Assembly: GCA_947259575.1 (NCBI GenBank)
Contig: CAMYMU010000024.1
Location: forward strand, 62,001-126,000
Length of the DNA: 64,000 nucleotides
Direction of reading: 5' to 3'
Source of the DNA: an uncultured Ectothiorhodospiraceae bacterium
Lineage (GTDB): Bacteria > Pseudomonadota > Gammaproteobacteria > UBA6429 > Thiohalophilaceae
Positions 17,591-26,259 of the stretch are shown in pieces. The translations under genes were made by a program, and so were the position numbers. Positions within the stretch are counted from its first letter, which is position 1. The number at the start of each line of letters is the position of its first letter. Under the pieces are notes generated by a model, which did not search any database, was not told where the DNA came from, and saw only the letters and a program-made list of their open reading frames with translations.

Positions 17591-19791
17591 TTGAAATATT
17601 CCGTACAAATCGGTTTTGGCGTGGTTATTTTGTTAATCATGCTGCTGGTTGGCATGAGCGTGTATCAAACACACGTTGCTAAATCCACAGTCACCTCCCT
17701 GGTGGAAATCAGTAACGCTAAAATAGAATACGCTAATACCATGCGTGATTCTATTCGTCAGAGACAAGAAAGCCTGCTGGCCATGTTTACCATGGAAGAT
17801 CCCTTTGAGCGCGACCAGGAGCTCATGCGATTTTACAATTATACTAAACCCTATCGCGATGCTCGCGATAAACTACTCGCACTACCTATGGTCAGCAATG
17901 AAAAGGATATCCATAAGAGTCTTTCACAGCAAGCACGCCTGGCACAACCACTGCATGAGGAAGCAGCAGAACTTATGCAGACTAATGCACCGCGTCTGGA
18001 CATGAAGCAGGCTATAAATATAGCCAACGAATCGCGCACACCCTTGATGGATAACCTCGATAAACTGGTTCTACTACAAAAGAAATATGGACAGGAGACC
18101 TTAATACAAAGTGGAAGCCTTTTTGATAAGTCGCTCTGGTTAACCTTATTTATTGGTGTTGTAGTAATGGGGCTCGCCGTCGTTATTGCTGCGATTGTAT
18201 CCAGGTCGGTATATCAAACAAAAAGAAAACTGCTAGAGAAAAACACTGAGCTGGCGAATGCTTATGAAAAAGCCGAGCTAGCAACGCGAAGTAAGTCCCA
18301 GTTTCTTGCCAATATGAGTCATGAGATTCGAACGCCGATCACTGCGATCATTGGTTTTGCGGAAACATCGTTGTTTAGCAGTCAGACTCAGCAAATGCGA
18401 CAAAATGCCATTCATACCATTATTAGCAGTGGCAAGCATCTTTTAAACATCATTAATGACATTTTAGATTTATCGAAGATAGAAGCAAACAAACTGGAAG
18501 TTGAACGCATCCCGGTGTCACCCTTCACAGTGTTAGGTGAAGTTGAACAATTTATTAAACCTCAGGCTATCGATAAGGGACTGGCCTTTGGTGTGAATTA
18601 TATTTACCCCATACCTGAAACTGTGCAGACCGATCCGCTAAGATTGAAACAGGTTCTTCTTAACTTGTGCTCTAATGCTCTGAAGTTTACTGAACAAGGG
18701 CACTTACTTATCAATGTCAGTTATCAAGCAGTGGATTCTAATCTGGTTATCGATGTGGTTGACTCCGGTATTGGCATGAGTGATGAACAAATTGATAAGA
18801 TCTGTAAACCATTTGTACAGGCCGACCATTCCATAAGCCGACGTTACGGGGGGACAGGGCTTGGCCTTAGTTTGTCATGTAAAATGGCTAAGGCACTCGG
18901 TGGCGAAATGACTATCCAGAGTCGGCTAGACGAGGGAAGTTGTTTTAAAGTTATCGTCGATGCTGGTAAAGTTGATCGCACAACATTCATTTATAGTGCA
19001 GAGCAGCTTCCAGCACCTGATGCAGAAATAGATATAAACCCGATAACAACCACGTTGTTATCAGGAAAAGTGCTGCTTGCAGAAGATAATGAACTCAATC
19101 AACAATTACTAGCTATCTATTTAGCAGAACTAAATGTTGAGGTAAGTTTTGCAAATAACGGAAAAATTGCCATCGAAAAAGCGCTCGCTGAAAACTATGA
19201 TTTAATCCTCATGGACATACAAATGCCTGTGATGAGTGGTCTGGAAGCAGTACTAAACTGCGTGAGCAGGGCTATACCAAACCCATCATTGCGCTGACGG
19301 CTAATGCAATGAATGAAGACAAACAACAATGTTTAGAAGCAGGCTGCAATGACTTTTTAGCAAAGCCTATTGATATGGTAGGGTTTGTAAATGCGTTATC
19401 AAACTATCTCACCCCGCTTGCATATTCGCCACAACCTGTTGACGTGATTCATTCAGATCTAAAAAATAAAAACCCGGAGTTGTCTAACATTATCAATAAT
19501 TTCGTGATGATAGAGCTACCCGAGATGCTCATTCAAATCGCGGAACATCTCAAGAACAGTGATTGGCAAGCTCTCGAAACGTCAGCGCATGACTTAAAGG
19601 GCGTTAGTGGAAACCTTGGTTTCAAACAAATGATGGAATTGTCTTCTAATTTAATGGAGCGAGCTAAACAGGAAAATAAAGAAGAGGCAAAACTACTACT
19701 ACACGATATCCATGATTTACTAGATGGGATGGAAAAAGGAAGTAATAGATGTAGTAGTGGTTTAGTCGTTAAGCTAGACAATAAGAGTTAA
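17591..19791 (+). pseudogene. Frameshifted hybrid histidine kinase (left copy of a duplication)
   Basis: The start is TTG at 17591 after GGGAGG, matching the start of the intact paralogue at 20252. The order is membrane helix, four-helix periplasmic sensor (about 25-185), second helix, coiled linker, HisKA (NMSHEIRTPITAIIGF), HATPase, receiver (LMDIQMPVMSG) and HPt (SAHDLKGVSGNLGF). The frame breaks in the receiver at about 19255: CTAAACTG, where CTAAAACTG would restore LKLREQGYTKPI as in the paralogue. The first frame ends at 19297 and the rest (receiver end plus HPt) continues to 19791 without other damage. One lost A in a short A-run fits a recent mutation or a sequencing error. Confidence 0.85.
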
Positions 19792-19825
19792 TCACCCCCA
19801 ATACTTATTCCTCTAACTGAAGTCC

Positions 19826-19922
19826 CGCTATTAGCCAATTCACGACCAGCCTGGGCAAACCAGGCAACGACATAGCCGTGCAGAATCCGGATGTTCGACA
19901 AATACTGGTTGGAATGTGCCAT
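19826..19922 (-). pseudogene. Remnant of the antitoxin 5' end
   Basis: Read on the minus strand from 19922 the sequence begins with the same MAHSN codons as the antitoxin at 17280 and keeps matches such as GAACATCCGGA and CTGCACGG, then is disrupted by a lost base and a small insertion, and homology fades near 19826. It is only the first third of the gene, with no toxin gene after it. It marks the left border of the right duplicated unit. Confidence 0.75.
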
Positions 19923-20251
19923 GAAATCCCTTTATTAGCTGTCTGTAGAAATAATAGCCATAAAACTGTCAGCAGCAAGAAAATTCTCGCCCAATTCATT
20001 TTTTTTGGTAATAATGAGGATTCGATGGTTTTTTTGTGAAAAAACGACGACTAAATTGTGATTTCAGGCTAAAAAGTATACCTTTAAATATCAAGCCTTC
20101 TTGTAACAAACTGACACAAAGCGTTGTCTTAGCCATTTTCTCAAATTCGGTTTGTAAGCGCGCATAACGATTATTAGTCTGTGTTGAAAAATTTATACCA
20201 TTTATAACCAGGCAACATGGCTGTTGTGATACTAAGTCGAGGGACACAAGC
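19923..20251. promoter_or_regulatory. Duplicated control region before the intact kinase
   Basis: The region repeats that at 17281-17590. It keeps TATTA-N14-TAATA (19933-19956) and a CTTGTAACAAACTGACACAAA stretch near 20100. Runs of T at 19999 and 20030 are new. GAGGGA lies a few bases before the GTG start at 20252. No gene is seen inside. Confidence 0.4.
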
Positions 20252-22450
20252 GTGAAATATTCCGTACAGATCGGTTTTGGTGTCGTCATCTTGTTAATCA
20301 CACTCCTGATTGGCATAAGTGTCTTTCAAACCCAGCAGGCGAATTCGACAGTATCTTCGTTGGTCGAAATCAGTAATGCAAAAATTGAACATGCAAATAC
20401 GATGCGTGATTCAATTCGTCTGCGGCAAAATAGTCTTGCAACGATGTTCACTATCGATGATCCATTTGAACTAGATGAAGAACTGCTGCTTTTTTACAAT
20501 CACGCCCAAGCCTATCGTATTGCACGCGAAAAGTTGCTTGCACTGCCGATGCTCGACAATGAAGGCGGCATTCATCAGCGACTGACACAACAGGTACGCA
20601 TTGCGCAGCCACTCAATAAACAAGCTGCTGAATTATTACAATCCAGGGCGCCACGAAATGATATCAAGCAGGCATTGAACCAAGCTAAAGAGGCGCAAGG
20701 TAAGCTGCTAGAGTCGCTGGATGAACTTGTTCAGCTACAAAAACAATTTGGGCATGATGCCATGCTAGAAAGTCGAAGCCATTTTGATAATTCATTTTGG
20801 CTAATTATATTGATCGGCGGCCTGGTGCTAGGCCTCGCATTTGTGATTGCGGCAATCGTGACGAAATCAGTTTCAGCGGCCAAGCAGAAACTACTAGAGA
20901 AAAATACTGAGCTGGCTAATGCTTACGAAAAAGCCGAGCTAGCAACGCGAAGTAAATCCCACTTTCTGGCAAATATGAGTCATGAGATTCGTACACCGAT
21001 TACAGCAATAATTGGTTTTGCCGAGACGTCATTGTTCAGTAGTCAAACTGAACAAATGCGTCAACAGGCGATACATACAATTATTCGTAGTGGCAAACAT
21101 CTTCTTAAAATAATTAATGACATCCTGGACCTGTCGAAAATAGAAGCAAACAAGCTTGAAGTTGAGCGTATCGAAGTACCCCTGTTTAAGATGCTAAATG
21201 AGGTAGAAGATTTTATTAAGCCTCAGGCAATTGATAAGGGATTGGCATTTGGTATTAACTATATATTCCCGTTACCTGAGGTTGTGCATACAGATCCGCT
21301 GCGTTTGAAACAGATCCTCTTAAACTTATGTACTAATGCTCTTAAGTTTACGGAACATGGGCATGTGCATATCAACGTAAGTTATCAGGATGATAGATCA
21401 CAGCTACTTCTGGAAGTTGTGGACTCCGGTATAGGTATGAGCAAAGCGCAAATCGATAAAATATGTGAACCTTTCACGCAAGCAGAACACTCAATATCAA
21501 GACGCTTTGGCGGAACAGGTCTAGGTTTAAGCTTATCTTGTAAAATGGCTAAGGCGCTTGGCGGAGAGCTGATAGTGAAGAGCCAGATAGATCATGGTAG
21601 TTGTTTCAGAGTGCTCGTTGAGGCAGGCAAGATTAATCGAGGAAAACTCATATATGGTGCTGAGCAGATTCCAGAATATGATACCGAAAGAGATTTCTCA
21701 CCATTGATTACCAATCTTTTATCAGGAAGGGTGTTGGTTGCAGAGGATCAGGAGATTAATCAACAATTATTAGGAATCTACCTAAAAGAATTGAATATTG
21801 ACGTTAGCTTTGCTGATAATGGGAAAATCGCCCTTCAAAAGGTGCAGTCAGAAGACTTTGACTTAATTCTAATGGATATGAAAATGCCGGTAATGGATGG
21901 TCTTCATGCGGTGAGCATTTTGCGAGAGCATGGCTATACTAAACCTATCGTTGCGCTCACAGCAAATGCAATGAAAGATGACAAGCAAAGATGCTTGAAT
22001 GTTGGTTGTGATGACTTTTTAACGAAGCCGATTGACAGGGTTAGGTTTGTTGAGACGCTGTCGAAATATCTCCCGCCACTTGAACATCCCAAATCCACCG
22101 TTGATGTCATTCATTCTGATCTGGAATCCAATCAACAGCTCTCAAGCACCATTGAAAAATTTATAACAATAACCATGCCTGAGATGCTCAATAACATTGA
22201 ACATGCAATCGAAGCAGAAGATTGGTCGGCACTAGACCAATATGCGCATGACTTAAAAGGTGTCAGTGGAAATCTGGGCTTTACACAAATGATGGAGGTT
22301 TCCTCCAGTATGATGGAGCAGGCCAAACTGAAAAACAAAGCTGAAGCACAACATCTGCTAAATAATATCCTGGATTTGGCAGATGGCATGACAAGAGGGC
22401 TTAAGAGCAGTCCGAGTAGTGTCGTCACTAAACTCGACAGCAAGAATTGA
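20252..22450 (+). CDS. Hybrid histidine kinase with receiver and HPt (intact copy)
   Basis: A 732-residue tripartite kinase. Residues 6-26 and 183-204 are membrane helices around a periplasmic all-helical sensor of the four-helix-bundle type, as in many chemoreceptors. His244 lies in NMSHEIRTPITAIIGF, followed by an HATPase domain (DSGIGM, GGTGLGLSL), a receiver (LMDMKMPVMDG, near 545) and an HPt domain with YAHDLKGVSGNLGF (near 665). The phosphorelay His-Asp-His-Asp lacks its final response regulator here; none is next to it. The gene is the right copy of a tandem duplication; its left twin is frameshifted. GTG start after GAGGGA. Confidence 0.93.
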   Translation: MKYSVQIGFGVVILLITLLIGISVFQTQQANSTVSSLVEISNAKIEHANTMRDSIRLRQNSLATMFTIDDPFELDEELLLFYNHAQAYRIAREKLLALPMLDNEGGIHQRLTQQVRIAQPLNKQAAELLQSRAPRNDIKQALNQAKEAQGKLLESLDELVQLQKQFGHDAMLESRSHFDNSFWLIILIGGLVLGLAFVIAAIVTKSVSAAKQKLLEKNTELANAYEKAELATRSKSHFLANMSHEIRTPITAIIGFAETSLFSSQTEQMRQQAIHTIIRSGKHLLKIINDILDLSKIEANKLEVERIEVPLFKMLNEVEDFIKPQAIDKGLAFGINYIFPLPEVVHTDPLRLKQILLNLCTNALKFTEHGHVHINVSYQDDRSQLLLEVVDSGIGMSKAQIDKICEPFTQAEHSISRRFGGTGLGLSLSCKMAKALGGELIVKSQIDHGSCFRVLVEAGKINRGKLIYGAEQIPEYDTERDFSPLITNLLSGRVLVAEDQEINQQLLGIYLKELNIDVSFADNGKIALQKVQSEDFDLILMDMKMPVMDGLHAVSILREHGYTKPIVALTANAMKDDKQRCLNVGCDDFLTKPIDRVRFVETLSKYLPPLEHPKSTVDVIHSDLESNQQLSSTIEKFITITMPEMLNNIEHAIEAEDWSALDQYAHDLKGVSGNLGFTQMMEVSSSMMEQAKLKNKAEAQHLLNNILDLADGMTRGLKSSPSSVVTKLDSKN

Positions 22451-22713
22451 CACAGACGCCAGTACTGTTTCCTTGCTCCTGAAAAATATTCAATTAATAA
22501 AGAGTGAAATCGATATCCAGGTTGTTTTGTCGGGTTGTCGGTTTTTGTTTGTCGCCGGTTAAACGCGAACCTCCACTCTGGGATAATTATATCGGCAGCA
22601 GATGGTTAAGATTAAGTAACGCCCTGGCAAATGTCCAATTTGAGCGGAAATATTTCTGTGGGCCTGTATTAATCAAGCATTAGTCATGCATTAGTCAAGC
22701 ATCAACCAGCACC

Positions 22714-23475
22714 TTACCAGCGCCGATAGACGCCTTTGGTGTAAATATTCCATTCCGCCGCGCGGCGATTATCCAGGCCAGGACTCACACGGCCCTGGGT
22801 TTTATTCCAGGCCTTCCAGGCATCTTCCAGGCTATCGTATGAAGTATTGGCCCCGGGATTATTCACCAGCCTTAATACCGTCGATTGACTAAACGCAGTA
22901 CGACCAATATTAAAAGCCAGGATCACCATCGCGTCGAATTCCTGTTGCAGAATATTGGCGGTCACCAGATCCTGTACACGCAGAACAAACGGTGCCAGGT
23001 CCTTTTTAAATAAAGTCTCTGCGCCACCCTGGCTAATGCCATTTTTATACAGGCTCCACTGACTACGTGGAATTAAATGCCCATAACCAATGGTCGCGCC
23101 TTTGACCCAGCGGCTAATCTCGTAACCGGTTTGATCGTCATAGGGCTTGAGTCTGAGTGTCTCGATAGCTTTCAATAAATCACTGGCCTTGCTGCTTAAA
23201 CGAAAAGAAGAGGCTGCCTTACTGGTCGGGCGTTTTAATAATTTTTTAATAGTGCGGCCATCGGGATCAACACGGCCATCGGGGCGGGCGAAGTGCAGGA
23301 TTTTTTTCTGAAACAGCTCAATGCGCTTAACGGTTTTCGCACCGCAATCGCCATCAATTGTAAGCAGCACGGTGGCGCCAGGGATTTTATACTGGTTCAA
23401 CAAGCCCTGAATTAAGCGGGTGTCCCTGATCTGATTGACACCATCGCGTCCAACCGAGGCGTTTAAGCGTGCCAT
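22714..23475 (-). CDS. GH24 lysozyme-like protein with N-terminal peptidoglycan-binding-like region
   Basis: The C-terminal half (about 95-253) has the T4-type lysozyme pattern: catalytic Glu in AIETLRLKPYDDQTG, then GATIGYGHLI, and later EFDAMVILAFNIG and NNRRAAEWNIYTKGVY. The N-terminal part (about 15-85) with DGDCGAKTVKRIELFQKK and GRVDPDGRTIKKLL looks like a peptidoglycan-binding repeat of the kind found in phage and effector lysozymes. There is no signal peptide, so export would need a holin, a pinholin or a contractile or type VI machine, none of which is next to it. It could be a prophage relic or an effector. No immunity gene is evident. Confidence 0.82.
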   Translation of the reverse strand: MARLNASVGRDGVNQIRDTRLIQGLLNQYKIPGATVLLTIDGDCGAKTVKRIELFQKKILHFARPDGRVDPDGRTIKKLLKRPTSKAASSFRLSSKASDLLKAIETLRLKPYDDQTGYEISRWVKGATIGYGHLIPRSQWSLYKNGISQGGAETLFKKDLAPFVLRVQDLVTANILQQEFDAMVILAFNIGRTAFSQSTVLRLVNNPGANTSYDSLEDAWKAWNKTQGRVSPGLDNRRAAEWNIYTKGVYRRW

Positions 23476-23522
23476 ATTTATTTCCTTATTTTATTTTCTA
23501 ACCAGCCCGGTACTCGTGTTTT

Positions 23523-23554
23523 AAAAAAGGCCGGTCTTCGAACAAACCGGCCTT
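23523..23554 (-). terminator. Rho-independent terminator of the CpxP-like gene
   Basis: AAGGCCGGT (23527-23535) and ACCGGCCTT (23546-23554) form a perfect 9-bp GC-rich stem with a 10-base loop. On the minus strand it is followed by TTTT and lies 18 bases after the stop at 23573. A textbook terminator. Confidence 0.88.
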
Positions 23555-23572
23555 GATGGTATTGATTAACTA

Positions 23573-24037
23573 TCAGTTATGATGGCGTTTGTATTTTCTA
23601 CAATGCTTGCCTTTGTTCAAAACATGCTCATCAAACTTGACCCGCTGTTCTTTATTCAGCAGCTTACGCACTTCAATTTTATGCGCGGCCTTTAAGCTCA
23701 TCTTCTCACGCTTAAGTTTTAGAATCGCATCAATGCTTTTATCAATATCCTTTTGCTTCGGGTTATCGGTGGTGATCACTTTCGCCAGCTCATGTTTTGC
23801 GTCTTTGATCTTGTCCTTGATGCTACGTTTCTGTTTGTAATAGTCTTCATGGAGCTTATCGATTTGCTTACGCTGCTCATCGCTTAAGCCCTCCATCCAG
23901 GCCTTATTGTATCCATGCCCATGACCGTGATGCCCGCCATGATGCCCACCATGACTATCAGCCATCGCCAAAGAAGAGAAGCCAATACCACCGGTCATCA
24001 GAGCCGTGGCGAATAAAGTTGTTACTAGAGATTTCAT
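23573..24037 (-). CDS. CpxP/Spy/ZraP-like periplasmic protein
   Basis: A signal peptide (ends LAMADS, near residue 26) is followed by a His/Gly-rich metal-binding-like stretch (HGGHHGGHHGHGHGY), then a charged helical domain with LSDEQRKQIDKL and LLNKEQRVKFDEH. The paired LTxxQ-like motifs mark the Spy/CpxP family of periplasmic chaperones and metal-stress proteins. A second His-rich group ends the protein. The start at 24037 follows GGAGG with good spacing; a longer form from 24061 is unlikely. It has its own terminator and is monocistronic. Confidence 0.85.
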   Translation of the reverse strand: MKSLVTTLFATALMTGGIGFSSLAMADSHGGHHGGHHGHGHGYNKAWMEGLSDEQRKQIDKLHEDYYKQKRSIKDKIKDAKHELAKVITTDNPKQKDIDKSIDAILKLKREKMSLKAAHKIEVRKLLNKEQRVKFDEHVLNKGKHCRKYKRHHN

Positions 24038-24140
24038 CTTAATTTCCTCCTGATCCTGCATAGGATAATCTATCGTTCTGACAGAGATAGTAGCCGAAAT
24101 TGTGGCGAAGGAAAGTGATTCGTATCAATAGTTTTGCTGG

Positions 24141-24371
24141 CGTCATTCCCGCCTCACTTCCCGTTTAGCTTCTCGCCATTCCGGGCCCAAGCCCAAACCA
24201 AGCCCGGGAATCCAGTCATACCGAACCCAAGCCTAAATCCAGCCCCGGAATCCATGTATCGTCTCACCGTCAATCCAACCTTACTTCCCGTCATTCCCGC
24301 GGAGGCGGGAATCCATGTATTACCTCATCCGTCATTCCGGGCCATAGCCCAAACCCAGCCCCGGAATCCAC
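24141..24371. repeat. Cluster of imperfect palindromic CATTCC...GGAAT repeats
   Basis: Four units lie close together: about 24175-24214, 24216-24254, 24290-24315 and 24330-24371, with a partial one at 24141. Each has (G)TCATTCC then a variable centre (GGGCCCAAGCCCAAACC or CGCGGAGGC) and GGAATCCA at the end, so each folds into a hairpin. The third, ATTCCCGCGGAGGCGGGAAT, fits the Neisseria dRS3 pattern ATTCCC-N8-GGGAAT, a type of short repeat also seen in other Proteobacteria. They fill the 5' side of the next gene and probably are mobile or structural repeats. Confidence 0.75.
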
Positions 24372-24466
24372 TCCCATATCCACAAATCCGGTTGCATTAC
24401 ACTATATATATACATACAGTAATGGCACCCCCATCCATACCCAGCCAGGCGACAAACGGAGGCGTC

Positions 24467-25282
24467 ATGAAAAAAGTCATACTCGGTCTTATTGTTATCA
24501 TCGTGCTCGCCATAGGTATTGGTGCTTATCTTGTCCTCACCAACCTCGACGCCATTGTCGAAGCCGCGATTGAAAAGTACGGCTCCCAGGCCACACAAAC
24601 CGCGGTAAAAGTCGACAGTGTTCAGATCAAACTCAAAGAGGGCAGTGGCGCCATCAACGGCCTGACCGTCGCCAACCCCAAAGGCTTTGCCTTATCCCAC
24701 GCCTTTTCACTGGGTACGATCAAAACCGGTATCGACTATCAATCCCTGAAAGAAGAACCCTACGTGATCAACGAAATCACCGTGCGCGCCCCGCAAGTGT
24801 TCGCCGAGATCAACGAAGACAAAAAAATGAATCTCAACCAGCTCAAGAAAAACCTGAGTGTGGGCAAACCGAGTGACAAACAGGAAAAAGAAGCCGACGC
24901 CACCAAAGCTGCCGAACCGCGCATCATCATCCGCAAGCTCAGCTTTACCGACGGCAACATCAAAGCCCTGGTCGTGCCGCTGGATGACAAAGAATATAAC
25001 CTGAAACTGCCGAACATTATCATGACGAATCTAGGTGGAAAGACAGGTTCAACACCAACAGAGCTGGCAACCGAAATCATCGACCGCTTAATCGATGAAG
25101 CCAAAAAACAAATAAAAGAAAAAGGCATCGACGCGGAAATCGATAAGCTCAAGGCCAAAGCAAAAGCCAAGGTCGACGCGGAGGTGGAAAAAGAAAAAGC
25201 GAAATTAAAAGAAAAGAGCGACGCCAAGCTAGAAGAAGAAAAGAAAAAAGCAGAAGAGAAGTTAAAAGGCCTGCTTAAGTAA
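24467..25282 (+). CDS. AsmA-like membrane-anchored protein
   Basis: The start is ATG 24467, preceded by GGAGG; the open frame extends upstream to 24134, but that part encodes only repeat sequence rich in Pro. The product of 271 residues has one N-terminal helix (VILGLIVIIVLAIGIGAYLV), then a domain like the start of AsmA/DUF748 proteins (VDSVQIKLKEGSGAINGLTVANPKGF and INEITVRAPQVFAEI). The C-terminal 75 residues are an extreme Lys/Glu/Ala coiled helix. It is expected in the inner membrane facing the periplasm. Role unknown; family proteins act in lipid transport or assembly. Confidence 0.75.
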   Translation: MKKVILGLIVIIVLAIGIGAYLVLTNLDAIVEAAIEKYGSQATQTAVKVDSVQIKLKEGSGAINGLTVANPKGFALSHAFSLGTIKTGIDYQSLKEEPYVINEITVRAPQVFAEINEDKKMNLNQLKKNLSVGKPSDKQEKEADATKAAEPRIIIRKLSFTDGNIKALVVPLDDKEYNLKLPNIIMTNLGGKTGSTPTELATEIIDRLIDEAKKQIKEKGIDAEIDKLKAKAKAKVDAEVEKEKAKLKEKSDAKLEEEKKKAEEKLKGLLK

Positions 25283-25311
25283 ATAACAGGCCTGTCATTC
25301 CGTACTTGATA

Positions 25312-25362
25312 CGGAAGAAGGTGAGACTGGGACAGTCGAGAAGCTGGCCTGGGCCATCCAGT
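25312..25362. repeat. Structured repeat, copy 1
   Basis: This segment matches 29962-30012 in the same order: a purine-rich start (GGAAGAAGGTGAGA), a hairpin GACTG-GGA-CAGTC, then GAGAAGCTGGCCTGGGCCAT. In the other copy the hairpin is GACCG-GAA-CGGTC, so the changed bases keep the pairing. It sits in the 102-base gap between the AsmA-like gene and the next gene. Confidence 0.7.
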
Positions 25363-25384
25363 AAAGTAAAAAAGAGGTTGTAAC

Positions 25385-26140
25385 ATGACCGACGAACCAG
25401 ATAACGACATCACCCAAATCAATCCCGCGCTGGATCACGTCCGGCGAGAAGTACCGGGCGGTGCAAAGTTCGAGGGAGGCAAGCAACCGAAACAGAAAAA
25501 TGGGTGGCGCACCTTTGGTATTGTCGTGATCACCGTCTTAATCACCCTGGGCGTGGGCTACTGGGTAGTGACCAGCTATTTGTTTCCGACCTCGTTCACA
25601 CCCGTGGAGCTGAGTAAAAAAGAACAACAGCAACTCGATCAAAAACTCGAACGCATCAGCGGCAGCGCACCATCTAAACAACAGGGCAAACAACAGGCCA
25701 ATAAACCAGGCGCTCTGCAACCCGAAGCCTATAGTGAAGCAGGGGCTAGCCGTGAAATTCACTTCAGTGAAAAAGAACTCAACGCCTTATTGGCCAACAA
25801 TACCGACCTCGCCAACAAACTGGCCATCGATCTCTCGGATAACCTCGCCAGTGCCAAGTTATTGGTTGATTTAGATCCGGACTTACCGGTGCTGGGAGGC
25901 AAGACCCTAAAGGTCACCGCCGGCATGGAACTGAGCCTGAGCAACGGCCAACCCCGTGCCATGCTCAAAGGCGTCAGCGTCTGGGGCGTACCTTTACCCA
26001 ATGCCTGGTTGGGCAATATGAAAAATATCGATCTGTTTAAAGAATTCGGTCAAGCCGGTGGCTTCTGGCAGCTAATCAATGACGGGGTCGAAACGATTGA
26101 AGTAAAAGAGGGGAAGTTACGCATTAAGTTAAAGGAATAA
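25385..26140 (+). CDS. Membrane-anchored exported protein of unknown function
   Basis: The protein has a charged N-terminal segment of 40 residues, one membrane helix (about 44-66: FGIVVITVLITLGVGYWVV), a Gln/Lys/Pro-rich linker (80-115) and a C-terminal domain (120-251). That domain contains FSEKELNALLANNTDLANKLAIDLSD and DLDPDLPVLGGKTLKV, a pattern seen in AsmA-like and lipid-binding periplasmic proteins, but no clear family match can be made. GAGG precedes the ATG by seven bases. It may work with the AsmA-like gene just upstream. Confidence 0.7.
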   Translation: MTDEPDNDITQINPALDHVRREVPGGAKFEGGKQPKQKNGWRTFGIVVITVLITLGVGYWVVTSYLFPTSFTPVELSKKEQQQLDQKLERISGSAPSKQQGKQQANKPGALQPEAYSEAGASREIHFSEKELNALLANNTDLANKLAIDLSDNLASAKLLVDLDPDLPVLGGKTLKVTAGMELSLSNGQPRAMLKGVSVWGVPLPNAWLGNMKNIDLFKEFGQAGGFWQLINDGVETIEVKEGKLRIKLKE

Positions 26141-26173
26141 GTCGTTCGCTTGGTGTTTATGGAAGTGTTTGTT

Positions 26174-26200
26174 CTCTGACCCCAATTATTACTCAGCTCC
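26174..26200. repeat. CTCTGACCCC repeat, left copy
   Basis: CTCTGACCCCAATTATTACTC here is inverted relative to GGGGTCAGAG at 26946-26955. A third copy, in this orientation, is at 30230-30256 and keeps the following ATTACTCAG part. The two near copies bracket the gene at 26260-26964. Confidence 0.55.
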
Positions 26201-26259
26201 GATGATTAGCGATAATTGTTTACCGAAACAATTATTTCAAACAGCTTTTGAGGTCCTTT

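Larger units (their letters stand above)
17165..22450. repeat. Ancient tandem duplication of about 2.6 kb
   Basis: The left unit (about 17165-19791) and right unit (about 19826-22450) align through their whole length: 5' end of the antitoxin gene (reverse strand), its control region, and a complete hybrid kinase gene. Kinase copies are clearly homologous at protein level with identical stretches around the H-box (LLEKNTELANAYEKAELATR), while the antitoxin part and spacers have decayed. This shows a segmental duplication with selection kept on the kinase only. Confidence 0.85.

Noticed and set aside
24134-24466. Upstream extension of the AsmA-like reading frame
   Set aside because: It is built from palindromic repeats and would put a Pro-rich stretch before a normal signal-anchor. 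GGAGG before the ATG at 24467 marks the real start.
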